Origin: Azospirillum baldaniorum
Lineage (GTDB): Bacteria; Pseudomonadota; Alphaproteobacteria; Azospirillales; Azospirillaceae
Assembly: GCF_003119195.2 (NCBI RefSeq)
Contig: NZ_CP022253.1
Coordinates: forward strand, 1,568,001-1,632,000
DNA length: 64,000 nucleotides
Direction: 5' to 3'
Under the pieces are notes generated by a model, which ran no database searches, had not been told where the DNA came from, and saw only the letters and a program-made list of their open reading frames with translations. Made by a program: the position numbers and the translations under genes. Shown one piece after another: positions 28,345 to 38,276 of this stretch; positions within the stretch are counted from its first letter, which is position 1; each line of letters begins with the position of its first letter.

Positions 28345-29304
28345 ATGAGCGACTCATCCGACAGTTCACCCGCCCGCGCGACCCCGGCGCAGACCCCCCT
28401 GGGGCAGACCATCTATCTGGCGCCCGAGGGCTTCGTTCAGGACCTCGTGGCCGAACTGGGCGACGTGGCGACGGTGGAGGACCGGCTGGTCTTCGCCGAC
28501 GGGCCGGCGCGTCCCGCCGCCTGGGCGCAGAACATCTGGCACGACCCGGTGCGGATCGAGTTCGCGTCGATCAAGGAGGGGGCGCGGGCCCTGCGCTCCA
28601 TCCAGCGCAACTGGGCGCTCTGGACGTTGCGCCATCACCGGCGGGCCAGCCTGATCCAGGACAACCTGCCCCACGTCTCGGCCAGGCCGGTGGTCTTCCC
28701 GGCGCCGTTGCCGACGGCGCCGCTGGGCTCCTGGACGCTGTTGGACGAGAACACCATCGTCGCGGCGGCGCGCTGTTCCAGCCCCTACCGCCACGGCGAG
28801 GTCGCCTTCGTCGAGAACCGGACGGTGCCGCCCAACCGCGCCTATCTGAAGCTGTGGGAAGCGCTGACCCTGTTCGGCGAACAGCCGGGGCCGGGCGACC
28901 GCTGCATCGACCTCGGCGCCTGCCCCGGCGGCTGGAGCTGGGTGCTGCACGAACTGGGCGCCAGCGTGGTCAGCGTCGACAAGGCGCCGCTCGACCCGGC
29001 CATCGCCGCCCTGCCGCGCATCGAGTTCCGCCAGGAGAGCGCCTTCGGCCTGAAGCCGCAGGACGTCGGGCCGGTGGATTGGCTGTGCTGCGACGTGATC
29101 TGCTACCCCACGCGCCTGCTCCGGCTGGTGAACCAGTGGATGGAGAGCGGGCTGGCCAAGCGCTTCATCTGCACGCTGAAGTTCCAGGCCGAGACGGACC
29201 ACGAGACGGCCCGCGCCTTCGCCGCGATCCCCGGCGGGCGGGTGCTCCACCTGAACCACAACAAGCACGAGTTGACCTGGATGTGGCCGGCGGCTCCCGT
29301 CTGA
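28345..29304 (+). CDS. RlmM-like SAM-dependent rRNA 2'-O-methyltransferase
   Basis: 319 residues. The central motif I DLGACPGGWSW and the following strand VVSVDKAPLDP match FtsJ/RlmM-fold enzymes; WLCCDVICYPTRLL and FICTLKFQAETDH carry the conserved Asp and Lys expected of a K-D-K-E 2'-O-methyltransferase. In E. coli RlmM methylates C2498 of 23S rRNA. The N-terminal domain here (residues about 1-160) is only loosely similar, so the exact target base is inferred. It starts nine bases after the hydrolase stop and is probably co-transcribed. Confidence 0.82.
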   Translation: MSDSSDSSPARATPAQTPLGQTIYLAPEGFVQDLVAELGDVATVEDRLVFADGPARPAAWAQNIWHDPVRIEFASIKEGARALRSIQRNWALWTLRHHRRASLIQDNLPHVSARPVVFPAPLPTAPLGSWTLLDENTIVAAARCSSPYRHGEVAFVENRTVPPNRAYLKLWEALTLFGEQPGPGDRCIDLGACPGGWSWVLHELGASVVSVDKAPLDPAIAALPRIEFRQESAFGLKPQDVGPVDWLCCDVICYPTRLLRLVNQWMESGLAKRFICTLKFQAETDHETARAFAAIPGGRVLHLNHNKHELTWMWPAAPV

Positions 29305-29310
29305 GCGCGG

Positions 29311-30366
29311 CTACGCCCGGCGCAGGGCCAGTTCCAGCGCCGGCTTGAGGATCGAGGCGGCGCCGTAGCCGATCTCCACCACCTCCTCCGCGCGGTCGAA
29401 CTCCAGGATGCCGATGTGGGCGAGGCGGGGCGCGATCAGCACGTCCGGCGGCTCGCCGGCGAGGCGGGAGCGGGTGATGCGGTCCTGCATGATGTCGATG
29501 GACCCGGCCATCACGTCCATCACGTTGGGCGGCACGTTGGAAGCCGGGGCGCGCGTCAGCTGGTCGGCGAGGAAGCGCGTGCGCGCCGCCGGGCGCCGCC
29601 CCATCCAGGAGGCGATCTGCGAGGTCAGGGTGGAGAAGACGGGGGAGGTCGCATCCCCCGCCGGGGCCATCGCCACCTCCGGCACGGGCTGGGGCTGCTG
29701 CATCCGGGCCTCCTGCATCTGAGACGCCTGCATCTGGGCCGCCTTCGCCTCCGCCGCCTTGCGCAGCTTGGCGGCGCCGCGGCCGGAGGGGCGGCTCAGC
29801 GGCGACAGCTCGCTGTTCAGGTTGACCGCGATCACCACGTCCGCGCCCAGCGCGCGGCAGAGCGACACCGGCACCGGATTGACCAGCGCGCCGTCCACCA
29901 GCCAATGGTCGTCGCGCCGCACCGCCGGAAACAGGCCGGGCATGGCGGCCGACGCCTGCACCGCGCTGAGCATCGGCCCGTCGCGCAGCCAGATCTCCCG
30001 CCCGGTGCCGAGGTCGGTGGCGACCGCGGCGAAGGGCTTGCGCAGCTGATCGATGGTGACTTCGGTGCGGTGGTTGCGGAAGCGGTCGAAGGTACGGTCG
30101 GCAGCCAGCAGCCCGCCGCGGCGGAAGGTCAGGTCTATGATTCCGAGCATGCCGAGCCAGCCCATGCTCTGCGCCCAGGCCTGCAACTCGTCCAGCTGGT
30201 CCGTCAGGTAGGCCGCGCCGACCACCGCGCCGATGGAGGTTCCGCAGATCACGTCGGGCTCGACCCCGATCTCCTCCAGCGCGCGCAGAACGCCGATGTG
30301 CGCCCAGCCGCGCGCCGCCCCGCTGCCCAGGGCCAGTCCGATCTTCAGTCCGCTCACCGCCAGCAC
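29311..30366 (-). CDS. Patatin-like phospholipase
   Basis: 351 residues. The N-terminus GLALGSGAARGWAHIGVLRALEE is the oxyanion region, CGTSIGAVVGA holds the nucleophilic Ser in GTSIG, and VDGALVNPVPV supplies the catalytic Asp (DGA). This is the RssA-like bacterial patatin subgroup. A mid-protein segment rich in Gln and Met (QMQASQMQEARMQQPQP) is a low-complexity insert. No signal peptide is visible. Convergent with the RlmM-like gene, 6 bp apart. The substrate and role are unproven. Confidence 0.9.
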   Translation of the reverse strand: MLAVSGLKIGLALGSGAARGWAHIGVLRALEEIGVEPDVICGTSIGAVVGAAYLTDQLDELQAWAQSMGWLGMLGIIDLTFRRGGLLAADRTFDRFRNHRTEVTIDQLRKPFAAVATDLGTGREIWLRDGPMLSAVQASAAMPGLFPAVRRDDHWLVDGALVNPVPVSLCRALGADVVIAVNLNSELSPLSRPSGRGAAKLRKAAEAKAAQMQASQMQEARMQQPQPVPEVAMAPAGDATSPVFSTLTSQIASWMGRRPAARTRFLADQLTRAPASNVPPNVMDVMAGSIDIMQDRITRSRLAGEPPDVLIAPRLAHIGILEFDRAEEVVEIGYGAASILKPALELALRRA

Positions 30367-30680
30367 CTCATGTCTTGTGGGCTTGGTCAGGCTTGTCCGG
30401 CGCCGACGCGTCGATGGGTGTCCAAAGGGATTTGGGGCATCGGCCCGTCGGTGGAAACCCTTCCATCCGGGGGACGCGGGACGCGCCCGGGGGCCTCCTC
30501 ATGGGGGATGCCGAAAATTGTACCCGCTTTTGCCCTCTATTTGACTTGCATCAGTTTTTCTTCCGATTACCTGTGGCATTGCGATGGATGAAAGAGTTTC
30601 CGGGCGACGTTAACCAAACATCAACTGGAAGCGTCCAATGTCGCTCTCAACACGGACAGTCAGGGATGGCGGAGGTTGCC
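30367..30680. other. 314-bp region between patatin and a small membrane gene
   Basis: No gene is supported. An AT-rich zone at 30530-30640 contains TTGACT (30541) and a CtrA-like half match TTAA-N7-TCAA at 30610-30624. These may belong to the promoter of the 42-residue gene that follows. Confidence 0.4.
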
Positions 30681-30809
30681 ATGGCCCAGGATCTCAAGAG
30701 TTTCAAGAAGGATTGGCAGCGCTGGTCGGCGGCGGAGAAGCTGACGGCGGTGGCCATCCTGATCGTCGCCGCGGTCGCGCTGGGCGGCCCGGTGACCATT
30801 CTGTTCTGA
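30681..30809 (+). CDS. Small single-pass membrane protein (42 residues)
   Basis: ATG 30681 is preceded by GGAGG at 30671-30675 with ideal spacing. The protein has a basic, amphipathic N-terminus (FKKDWQRWSAAEK) and one hydrophobic helix from about residue 21 to the end, finishing just after GGPVTILF. It resembles small inner-membrane proteins found in many alphaproteobacteria, but no family is recognised. An upstream in-frame ATG at 30666 would place the ribosome site inside the gene. Confidence 0.6.
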   Translation: MAQDLKSFKKDWQRWSAAEKLTAVAILIVAAVALGGPVTILF

Positions 30810-30841
30810 TCTGCTCCGGGTGACCGGCGTATCCCGTCCCC

Positions 30842-31465
30842 TCACAGGAGGGAGACGAGGGCCGCGATCCCGAACCCTCCCAGCACCGCGCCCGAGGCGC
30901 GATTGATCCACAGCATGGCGGCGGGCGTGACCCGGCGCCGGAACGCCCCGACCGAGGCGCTGAGCCCCAACCACCACATCGCCGACCCGGTGAACACGCC
31001 CGCCACGAGCAGGGCGGCCACGCCGGTGCTGCTCCCGTCGCCCGCCGACACGCCCAGCCCGCCGAACACCGCGGCGAAGCTGAGGATGGTCGCCGGATTG
31101 GCGAGGGTCAGCGCGAAGGTGGAGGCGTAGGCTCCGGCCAGACCGCCGCCGCCGCGGGCGTCCGCGGCGCGCTCCGCCGGACGGGCGCGCAGGGTGCTCC
31201 AGCTCAGCCACAGCAGCATCAGCCCGCCGACCAGCTTCAGCGCCACCTGCGCGCCCAGCAGCGCGTCGGTGACCAGAACCACCCCGAAGCCGGCGATGGC
31301 GCCATAGACCGCGTCCGCGCTGGCAGCACCCAGCCCGCTGACGAAGCCGTGGGCCGGCCCGTCGGCCAGGGTGCGCCGGATGCACAGAAGCCCGATCGGC
31401 CCGACCGGGGCGGCGATGCTGAAGCCGATGATCAGGCCCTTGAGCAGGGCGGGCAGCGTGTCCAT
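30842..31465 (-). CDS. LysE/RhtB-family amino-acid exporter
   Basis: 207 residues with six hydrophobic segments. GFSIAAPVGPIGLLCIRRTLADG at the N-terminus contains the family's PVGPI/GP motif, and FALTLANPATILSFAAVFGGLG is the repeated counterpart. LysE-type carriers export basic or neutral amino acids and related metabolites. The Lrp-family gene lies 19 bp upstream on the same strand, a very common pairing that suggests export controlled by that regulator. The substrate is not predictable. Confidence 0.92.
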   Translation of the reverse strand: MDTLPALLKGLIIGFSIAAPVGPIGLLCIRRTLADGPAHGFVSGLGAASADAVYGAIAGFGVVLVTDALLGAQVALKLVGGLMLLWLSWSTLRARPAERAADARGGGGLAGAYASTFALTLANPATILSFAAVFGGLGVSAGDGSSTGVAALLVAGVFTGSAMWWLGLSASVGAFRRRVTPAAMLWINRASGAVLGGFGIAALVSLL

Positions 31466-31484
31466 GGCGGGTGCTCCGGGTGGC

Positions 31485-31940
31485 TCAATCTGAAGCGATG
31501 GGAAGGATCGGCGTTTCCTTGACCGAGGAGAGCGCGATCACGGTGTGGGAGCGCGCGACGCCGGGCAGCGCCTTCAGCCGGTCGGACAGGAAGCGCTCCA
31601 GCGCTTCCGTGTTCGCCACGCGCACCTTGAGCAGATAGGACCAGCCCCCGGTGACGTGGTGGCACTCCTGGACCGCCGGCGTGGCGCGCATGGCGTCGCG
31701 GAAGGGCGCGTCATGCTCCGGACGGTCGAGCAGCACCTCGACGAAGGCCAGCACGTCCAGCCCGGCGGCCTTGGGCGACAGCCTTGCCCCCCAACCCTGG
31801 ATCACGCCGTTGGCTTGCAGCTTCTTCAGCCGCTCGTTCACGGCGGACACCGAGAGTCCGGCCGCCGTTCCGATGTCGGCGTAGGAAGCGCGTCCATCCT
31901 GCTGGATGTGCGCGATGATTTTGCGGTCTGTGTCGTCCAT
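31485..31940 (-). CDS. Lrp/AsnC-family transcriptional regulator
   Basis: 151 residues: winged helix (DRKIIAHIQQDGRASYADIG, LSVSAVNERLKKL) followed by the RAM ligand-binding domain (VQECHHVTGGWSYLLKVRV). Such proteins form octamers that sense amino acids. It lies just upstream of the LysE exporter gene and likely controls it and itself. Confidence 0.95.
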   Translation of the reverse strand: MDDTDRKIIAHIQQDGRASYADIGTAAGLSVSAVNERLKKLQANGVIQGWGARLSPKAAGLDVLAFVEVLLDRPEHDAPFRDAMRATPAVQECHHVTGGWSYLLKVRVANTEALERFLSDRLKALPGVARSHTVIALSSVKETPILPIASD

Positions 31941-31947
31941 AACCGAA

Positions 31948-31962
31948 ATAATTGCCGATTAT
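31948..31962. promoter_or_regulatory. Inverted repeat upstream of the Lrp-family gene
   Basis: ATAATTGCCGATTAT has perfect ATAAT/ATTAT arms around a 5-base centre and lies 8 bp before the start codon. It is a good candidate for an autoregulatory Lrp-type site. Confidence 0.5.
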
Positions 31963-31990
31963 GCGGGCGACGGCAAGGCCAATTCTCCGA

Positions 31991-32284
31991 TCAGCCGCCC
32001 ATCCGGCGGAAATCCGGCTTGCCGGCGCCGCAGCGCGGGCAGAACCAGTCCGTCGGCAAGTCCTGGAAGGCGGTGCCTGCCGGCGCGCCGTGCTCCGGGT
32101 CGCCGTCGCGGGGGTGATACTCGTAGCCGGGGCAGTCGCCGCCGCCGCACCGCCAGATTTCGGACAGGCGCGGGTCCTCGGCCCGCGTGGGGCGGACGAA
32201 CAGGGCAAGGATGACGGCAGGGATCAGGCGCAAGGCGCCACGCCGCTGGAGGAAACGGGGAAGGGGGTGGGGAAGGGTGGGCAT
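31991..32284 (-). CDS. Rubredoxin-like protein with signal/anchor segment and CX4C site
   Basis: 97 residues. The C-terminal 55 are a rubredoxin: first metal knuckle [13 protein letters not shown], then [20 protein letters not shown] and the second knuckle [11 protein letters not shown]. The first knuckle has four residues between the cysteines instead of two. A CX4C variant is recalled from a second rubredoxin of Desulfovibrio desulfuricans. The N-terminus ([14 protein letters not shown] after a basic stretch) looks like a signal peptide or membrane anchor, which is rare for rubredoxins. Rubredoxins carry one electron through an Fe(Cys)4 site. No hydroxylase or hydrogenase genes are nearby, so its partner is unknown. 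Confidence 0.82.
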   Translation of the reverse strand: MPTLPHPLPRFLQRRGALRLIPAVILALFVRPTRAEDPRLSEIWRCGGGDCPGYEYHPRDGDPEHGAPAGTAFQDLPTDWFCPRCGAGKPDFRRMGG

Positions 32285-32371
32285 GGCGGACCATCCGGCG
32301 GATCGAGGTGCCGCACTATGCCCCGCGATCCTTTGCGGGATGATGACGGTCGTGGAGCGAAGCGGAGCGGG

Positions 32372-33721
32372 TCAGCGCCGCCGCGGCACCTTGCCCTTGA
32401 GATGCGCGCGCTGGAGCTTCGCGCCGGCCAGATCCGCTCCGTCCAGGTCGGCGCTTTCCAGATCGGCGTCGGTCAGGTTCGCCTGAACCATGCGGGAATC
32501 GGTCAGCATGGCCTGCCGCAGGTCGGCGCCCATCAGATTGGCGGCCCAGGAACGGCCGGTGGGACGCCCGCTGGGGTCCTTGATTTCCGCCGGGCCGAGG
32601 TTGACCCGCGTCAGGTCGGCCCCGGTCAGCCGGGCGAAGCTGAGGTTGGCGCCGGACAGGTCGGCCCCCATCAGGTTTGCGCGCTCCAGATTGGCGCCGG
32701 ACAGGTCGGCCATCATCAGCCGGGCGCCGGTCAGCGCCGCGTCGGACAGGTTGGCGCCGCGCAGCGAGGCTGCGCTGAGATTGACGCCGCGCAGGTCGGC
32801 ACGGCTGAGGTCGGTGCCGTCCAGTTCAGCGCGCTCGCCGCGCTGGCCGACGCTGTCGATCCAACGCTCATGGTCGAAGATCGCCCGCTGGATTTCCGAC
32901 CCCATGCTGTCGATCGGGCGGGTCAGGCAGGCGGAGCCGAGCTTGGCCTGCGAGAGGTCGCAATCGACCATCCGCGTGCCGACCAGATCGGCGTTGTCGA
33001 AGGTGGCGCCGTCCAGCAGGGCGCCGGTCAGGTTGGCCCCGTTCAGCCGCGCGCCCGACAGGTTGGCGTCGGTCAGCACCGCGCCGGTCAGGTCGGCGTT
33101 CTGAAGCACCGCCCCGCACAAGTCGGCTTCCGTCAGGTTGGCACCGGCCAGCACGGCGCCGGTCAGGTCGGTCGGAATGCCGCCCTCCGCCGTGGCGCCG
33201 CCCTGAAGGCGGGCCAGGGCGGTCCGGTGGGCTTGCCGGGTGGCTTCGGCGTCCTGGGCGTCTGGATGGGCGTCCGAGCCTGTTCCGCGGCGGGCGGCGC
33301 CACCCGGTTCCAGTGTTCCGGCGCGCAGATCGGCACCGCGCAGATTGGCGTTCGAGAAATCGGCAGAGCGCAAGCGGGCACCGCGCAGATCGGTCTGCAT
33401 GAGATTGGCGCGCGTGATGTCCGCATCGCGCAGATCCACGCCGAACAGGTCGGCGCCAGCCAGATTGGTGCCGCTGAGCCGGCAGCGCGCCAGTTTCGCC
33501 CCGACCAGCCGGGCGCCGCGCAGATCGCGCTGGGCCAGGTCGGCGCCCTCCAGGTCGGCCAGCGCCAGATTGGCGCGCGCACCGCCCGGCTGGCCCTTGA
33601 TCCAACGGGCGTGCCGGTCCAGCACTTCGGCCAACTGATCGGGCCGAAGATAGGAGGGTGCCGGCGCAGGGGCTGTGGCGACGGGGGACACGGGCAGGAA
33701 TCTGACGGGGGTTGTTTTCAC
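32372..33721 (-). CDS. Large pentapeptide-repeat protein with two HxxW-capped modules
   Basis: 449 residues from GTG 33721. The frame stays open to an ATG at 33820, which would add 33 residues; neither start has a clear ribosome site. Two beta-helix blocks (about 45-255 and 295-445) consist of ADLXX repeats, each preceded by an HxxW cap (H37/W40 and H284/W287). A linker rich in polar residues (about 145-190) interrupts the first block. The same cap-plus-helix duplication occurs in the PilZ-bearing protein at the left edge, so the two are paralogues, but this one ends KVPRRR with no PilZ domain. No signal peptide is evident. Function unknown. Confidence 0.85.
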   Translation of the reverse strand: MKTTPVRFLPVSPVATAPAPAPSYLRPDQLAEVLDRHARWIKGQPGGARANLALADLEGADLAQRDLRGARLVGAKLARCRLSGTNLAGADLFGVDLRDADITRANLMQTDLRGARLRSADFSNANLRGADLRAGTLEPGGAARRGTGSDAHPDAQDAEATRQAHRTALARLQGGATAEGGIPTDLTGAVLAGANLTEADLCGAVLQNADLTGAVLTDANLSGARLNGANLTGALLDGATFDNADLVGTRMVDCDLSQAKLGSACLTRPIDSMGSEIQRAIFDHERWIDSVGQRGERAELDGTDLSRADLRGVNLSAASLRGANLSDAALTGARLMMADLSGANLERANLMGADLSGANLSFARLTGADLTRVNLGPAEIKDPSGRPTGRSWAANLMGADLRQAMLTDSRMVQANLTDADLESADLDGADLAGAKLQRAHLKGKVPRRR

Positions 33722-34061
33722 TATCCAAACTATGGGGGTAGATTCCTTACCGAAGGCTAAACGGTAAAGATCGCGGCAGTACCTCTTATGGTTGCCGTTT
33801 TTTTGCCCTGACCTTGTCACGATCGGTTCCGGCGGGGACTCTGGCGAATCGGAAGCGTGGTCCGCTGTGTTTCAGCGCTGTAACGCACCCATCACCTTGC
33901 CGACCATCGCGCGACCGCCCTGGCAAGCCTAGGAAACACGGGCCTTTTAAAGACATTAACCATTGGTTTCTTGACAGAAGCGGGGGCTCTGCCGCCAAAA
34001 GTCATCGGACAAAAAGGGGGTGCTCTGCGCGCAGCCCCGTTCGGGACCCCATGGAGGCATG
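33722..34061. other. 340-bp divergent region between pentapeptide and DUF882 genes
   Basis: No gene is supported beyond a possible N-terminal extension of the pentapeptide protein. At 33747-33767 there is an inverted repeat, TTACCG / CGGTAA with a 9-base loop, close to the pentapeptide start. TTGACA at 33971 could be a -35 box for the DUF882 gene, but no matching -10 is clear. Confidence 0.4.
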
Positions 34062-34646
34062 ATGACCGAGGCCAAATTCCAACCGACCCCAGCAGCCAAG
34101 CTCGGCCGGAGGGAACTGTTGCGCATCGGTCTGGCGACGGCCGCCGCCGGGATGGTGATGGCACCGGAGGTGTCGGAGGCGGCGTTGCGCGCCCCGCCGC
34201 GGCAATTGGTCCTGCTCAACCTCCACACCGGCGAGCGGGTGCGGGCGGAATACTGGTCCAAGGGCCGCTACCAGCGCGACGGCCTGCGCGAGATCAACCA
34301 CCTCCTGCGCGACCACCGCACCGGTGCGGTGCATCCCATCGATCCAAAGCTGCTGGACCTGCTGCACGCCCTGACCCGCAAGGTCGGCAGCAAGACGCCG
34401 GTTCACATCATCTCCGGCTACCGCTCCCCCGAATCCAACGCGTGGCTGCGTGAACAGGACGGCAGCGGCGTCGCCCAGAACAGCTTCCACATGCAGGGCA
34501 AGGCCATCGACCTGCGGGTGCCCGGTCTGCCGTTGCGCACCCTGCAACGCGCGGCGCTCAGCCTGCGCGGGGGCGGGGTGGGCTATTACCCAGAGAGCAA
34601 TTTCGTCCATGTGGACGTCGGTCCAAAGCGCCAGTGGGCATCCTGA
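34062..34646 (+). CDS. Tat-exported DUF882/YcbK-like peptidase
   Basis: 194 residues. GRRELLRIGLATAAAGMVM is a twin-arginine signal with cleavage near SEAA-L. The mature part has the M15-like zinc site: SGYRSPESNAWLR, HMQGKAIDLR (HxxxxxxD) and HVDVG. Proteins of this family are periplasmic and thought to cleave peptidoglycan peptides or regulate the wall. ATG 34062 was favoured over ATG 34059 for spacing from the GGAGG-like site. It is followed directly by a strong terminator and stands alone. Confidence 0.88.
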   Translation: MTEAKFQPTPAAKLGRRELLRIGLATAAAGMVMAPEVSEAALRAPPRQLVLLNLHTGERVRAEYWSKGRYQRDGLREINHLLRDHRTGAVHPIDPKLLDLLHALTRKVGSKTPVHIISGYRSPESNAWLREQDGSGVAQNSFHMQGKAIDLRVPGLPLRTLQRAALSLRGGGVGYYPESNFVHVDVGPKRQWAS

Positions 34647-34667
34647 CCGGGCCTCCGCGAGGAAACG

Positions 34668-34700
34668 AAAAAGCCCCCGCCGGTCGGACGGGGGCTTTTT
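34668..34700. terminator. Bidirectional terminator between DUF882 gene and glmS
   Basis: AAAAAGCCCCCG (34668-34679) pairs with CGGGGGCTTTTT (34689-34700) over 12 bp with a 9-base loop. A- and T-runs at both ends serve the convergent DUF882 and glmUS transcripts. Confidence 0.93.
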
Positions 34701-34731
34701 CTTTGGCGGAACCTTGTTTGACTGGGTCGCC

Positions 34732-36558
<1,827 letters not shown>

Positions 36559-36615
36559 GAACCTGCAACTCCTGAATGATGGCCGGGGCCGGGTGAACGG
36601 TCAACCGGGGCAATC

Positions 36616-37971
36616 TTACGCCTTTTTCGCTTTCTCGTTTTGCTTCCGTTCGCGGAAACGCTTGGCCCAGCCGGTGTAAGCCTGCTGGCGCCCGCGCGCC
36701 ACGACCAGCGCGTCGCCCTCCACGTCGGTGGTGACCACGCTGCCCGCCCCGACGATCGCGCCGTCGCCCACCCTGACCGGTGCCACCAGCGCGGTGTTGG
36801 AGCCGATGAAGGCCCCGGCGCCGATGTCGGTGTGGCTCTTGGCGTAGCCGTCGTAGTTGCAGGTGATGGTCCCGGCGCCGATGTTGGCCTTCGCCCCCAC
36901 CCGCGCGTCGCCGATGTAGGTCAGGTGGTTGACCTTGGCCCCGGCCTCGATCTTCGCGTTCTTGATCTCGACGAAGTTGCCGATGTGGGCGTCGGGGCCG
37001 ATCTCCGCCCCCGGGCGCAGGCGGGCGTAGGGGCCGACCTGGGCGCCGCTGTCCACCCGCACCTGCTCCAGATGGCTGAAGGCCTTGATCTCGACGCGGT
37101 CGGCGACGACCACGCCGGGGCCGAACACCACATGCGGGCCGACGATCACGTCGCGGCCGAGGCGGGTGTCCACGCAGAAGGTGACGCTGTCCGGGTCGGT
37201 CAGGGTGGCGCCGTTGTCCATGGCGGCCTTGCGCAGGCGGCGCTGGATCAGCTTCTCCACCTCCGACAGCTCGGCGCGGGAATTCACGCCGACGACCTCC
37301 GCCGGGGCGGCCTCGACCACGGCGCAGGCCATGCCGTTGCTGCGGGCGATCTGCACCACGTCGGTGAGGTAGTATTCGCTCTTGGCGTTGCTGTTGCCGA
37401 TGCGGTTGATCAGGTCGAACATCCGCGCGCCGTCGAAGGCCATCAGACCGGCGTTGCACAGGCTGACCTGGCGCTCCTCCTCCGAGGCGTCGAGATACTC
37501 GACGATCTTCTCCAGCCCGCCGCGGGCGTTCAGGATCAGGCGGCCGTAGGCGCCGGGATCGTCGGGGCGCATGCCCAGCACGACGACCGCCGGGTCGTTC
37601 GGCTGGCGCCGCGCGGCGACCATGGCGCGCAGCGTGTCCGGCGTGACCAGCGGCGTGTCGCCGTAGAGCACCACCACATCGCCGTCGAAGCCCTCCAGCA
37701 GGCCGAAGGCGGCGCGCACCGCGTCGGCGGTGCCGCGCTGCTCATGCTGCACGGCGGTGGGGTAGGGGGCGACGGCGTCGGCCACATTGTCCATGCCGGG
37801 GCCGACCACCACGACGACATGATCGGGGTCGAGCGCCCTCACCGCGGACAGCACATGGCCGACCATCGGTTGGCCGGCGACGCGGTGCAGGACCTTTGGC
37901 AGGTCCGACTTCATGCGGGTGCCTTTGCCGGCGGCGAGAATGACGCAGGCGAGCGGGCGGTGCTGAGTCAT
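36616..37971 (-). CDS. glmU: Bifunctional GlmU (uridyltransferase / acetyltransferase)
   Basis: 451 residues. The N-terminal nucleotidyltransferase shows VILAAGKGTRMKSDLPKVLH and VVLYGDTPLV. The C-terminal part is a left-handed beta-helix of hexapeptide repeats, with HIGNFVEIKNA and AGTITCNYDGYAKSHTDIG. It acetylates glucosamine-1-phosphate and then makes UDP-N-acetylglucosamine. As first gene of glmU-glmS it commits flux to cell wall precursors together with GlmS. Confidence 0.98.
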   Translation of the reverse strand: MTQHRPLACVILAAGKGTRMKSDLPKVLHRVAGQPMVGHVLSAVRALDPDHVVVVVGPGMDNVADAVAPYPTAVQHEQRGTADAVRAAFGLLEGFDGDVVVLYGDTPLVTPDTLRAMVAARRQPNDPAVVVLGMRPDDPGAYGRLILNARGGLEKIVEYLDASEEERQVSLCNAGLMAFDGARMFDLINRIGNSNAKSEYYLTDVVQIARSNGMACAVVEAAPAEVVGVNSRAELSEVEKLIQRRLRKAAMDNGATLTDPDSVTFCVDTRLGRDVIVGPHVVFGPGVVVADRVEIKAFSHLEQVRVDSGAQVGPYARLRPGAEIGPDAHIGNFVEIKNAKIEAGAKVNHLTYIGDARVGAKANIGAGTITCNYDGYAKSHTDIGAGAFIGSNTALVAPVRVGDGAIVGAGSVVTTDVEGDALVVARGRQQAYTGWAKRFRERKQNEKAKKA

Positions 37972-38276
37972 CGGATATCCCTGCAGTATTGGAAACGGGT
38001 TATGGCAAACGGGTGGAAAAACGTGCGCATCAAAATCCGGGCAATCGGTCTGTCCTCAAGCATTGAGTGCCACATCCGACGCCAGGACCCCAAGTCAACT
38101 TTTGTGTCAATCTGACATACACAAAACGCGGCCCGAGGGTGTACGCATCCCGCGCCAGCGGCACCGAAGGGCCTATGCGGGGGTGGATTGCCGGAACAGG
38201 GGCTCGCCGCCGGGGGAGGGGCGTGCTATCGAAAGAGGTATCCGCCCGTCTTTGCCCCGTCATGGAATGTCCGCCG
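37972..38276. other. 305-bp divergent region glmU / gph with inverted repeat
   Basis: No gene is supported; the frame that crosses it upstream of gph lacks start signals. TTTTGTGT (38100-38107) and ACACAAAA (38119-38126) form a perfect 8-bp inverted repeat with an 11-base centre, a likely operator or part of the glmU or gph promoter. Confidence 0.5.

Noticed and set aside
31952..33760. 602-codon plus-strand frame over the second pentapeptide and rubredoxin genes
   Set aside because: Same antisense-of-repeat effect, and it crosses two genes with firm motifs on the minus strand.
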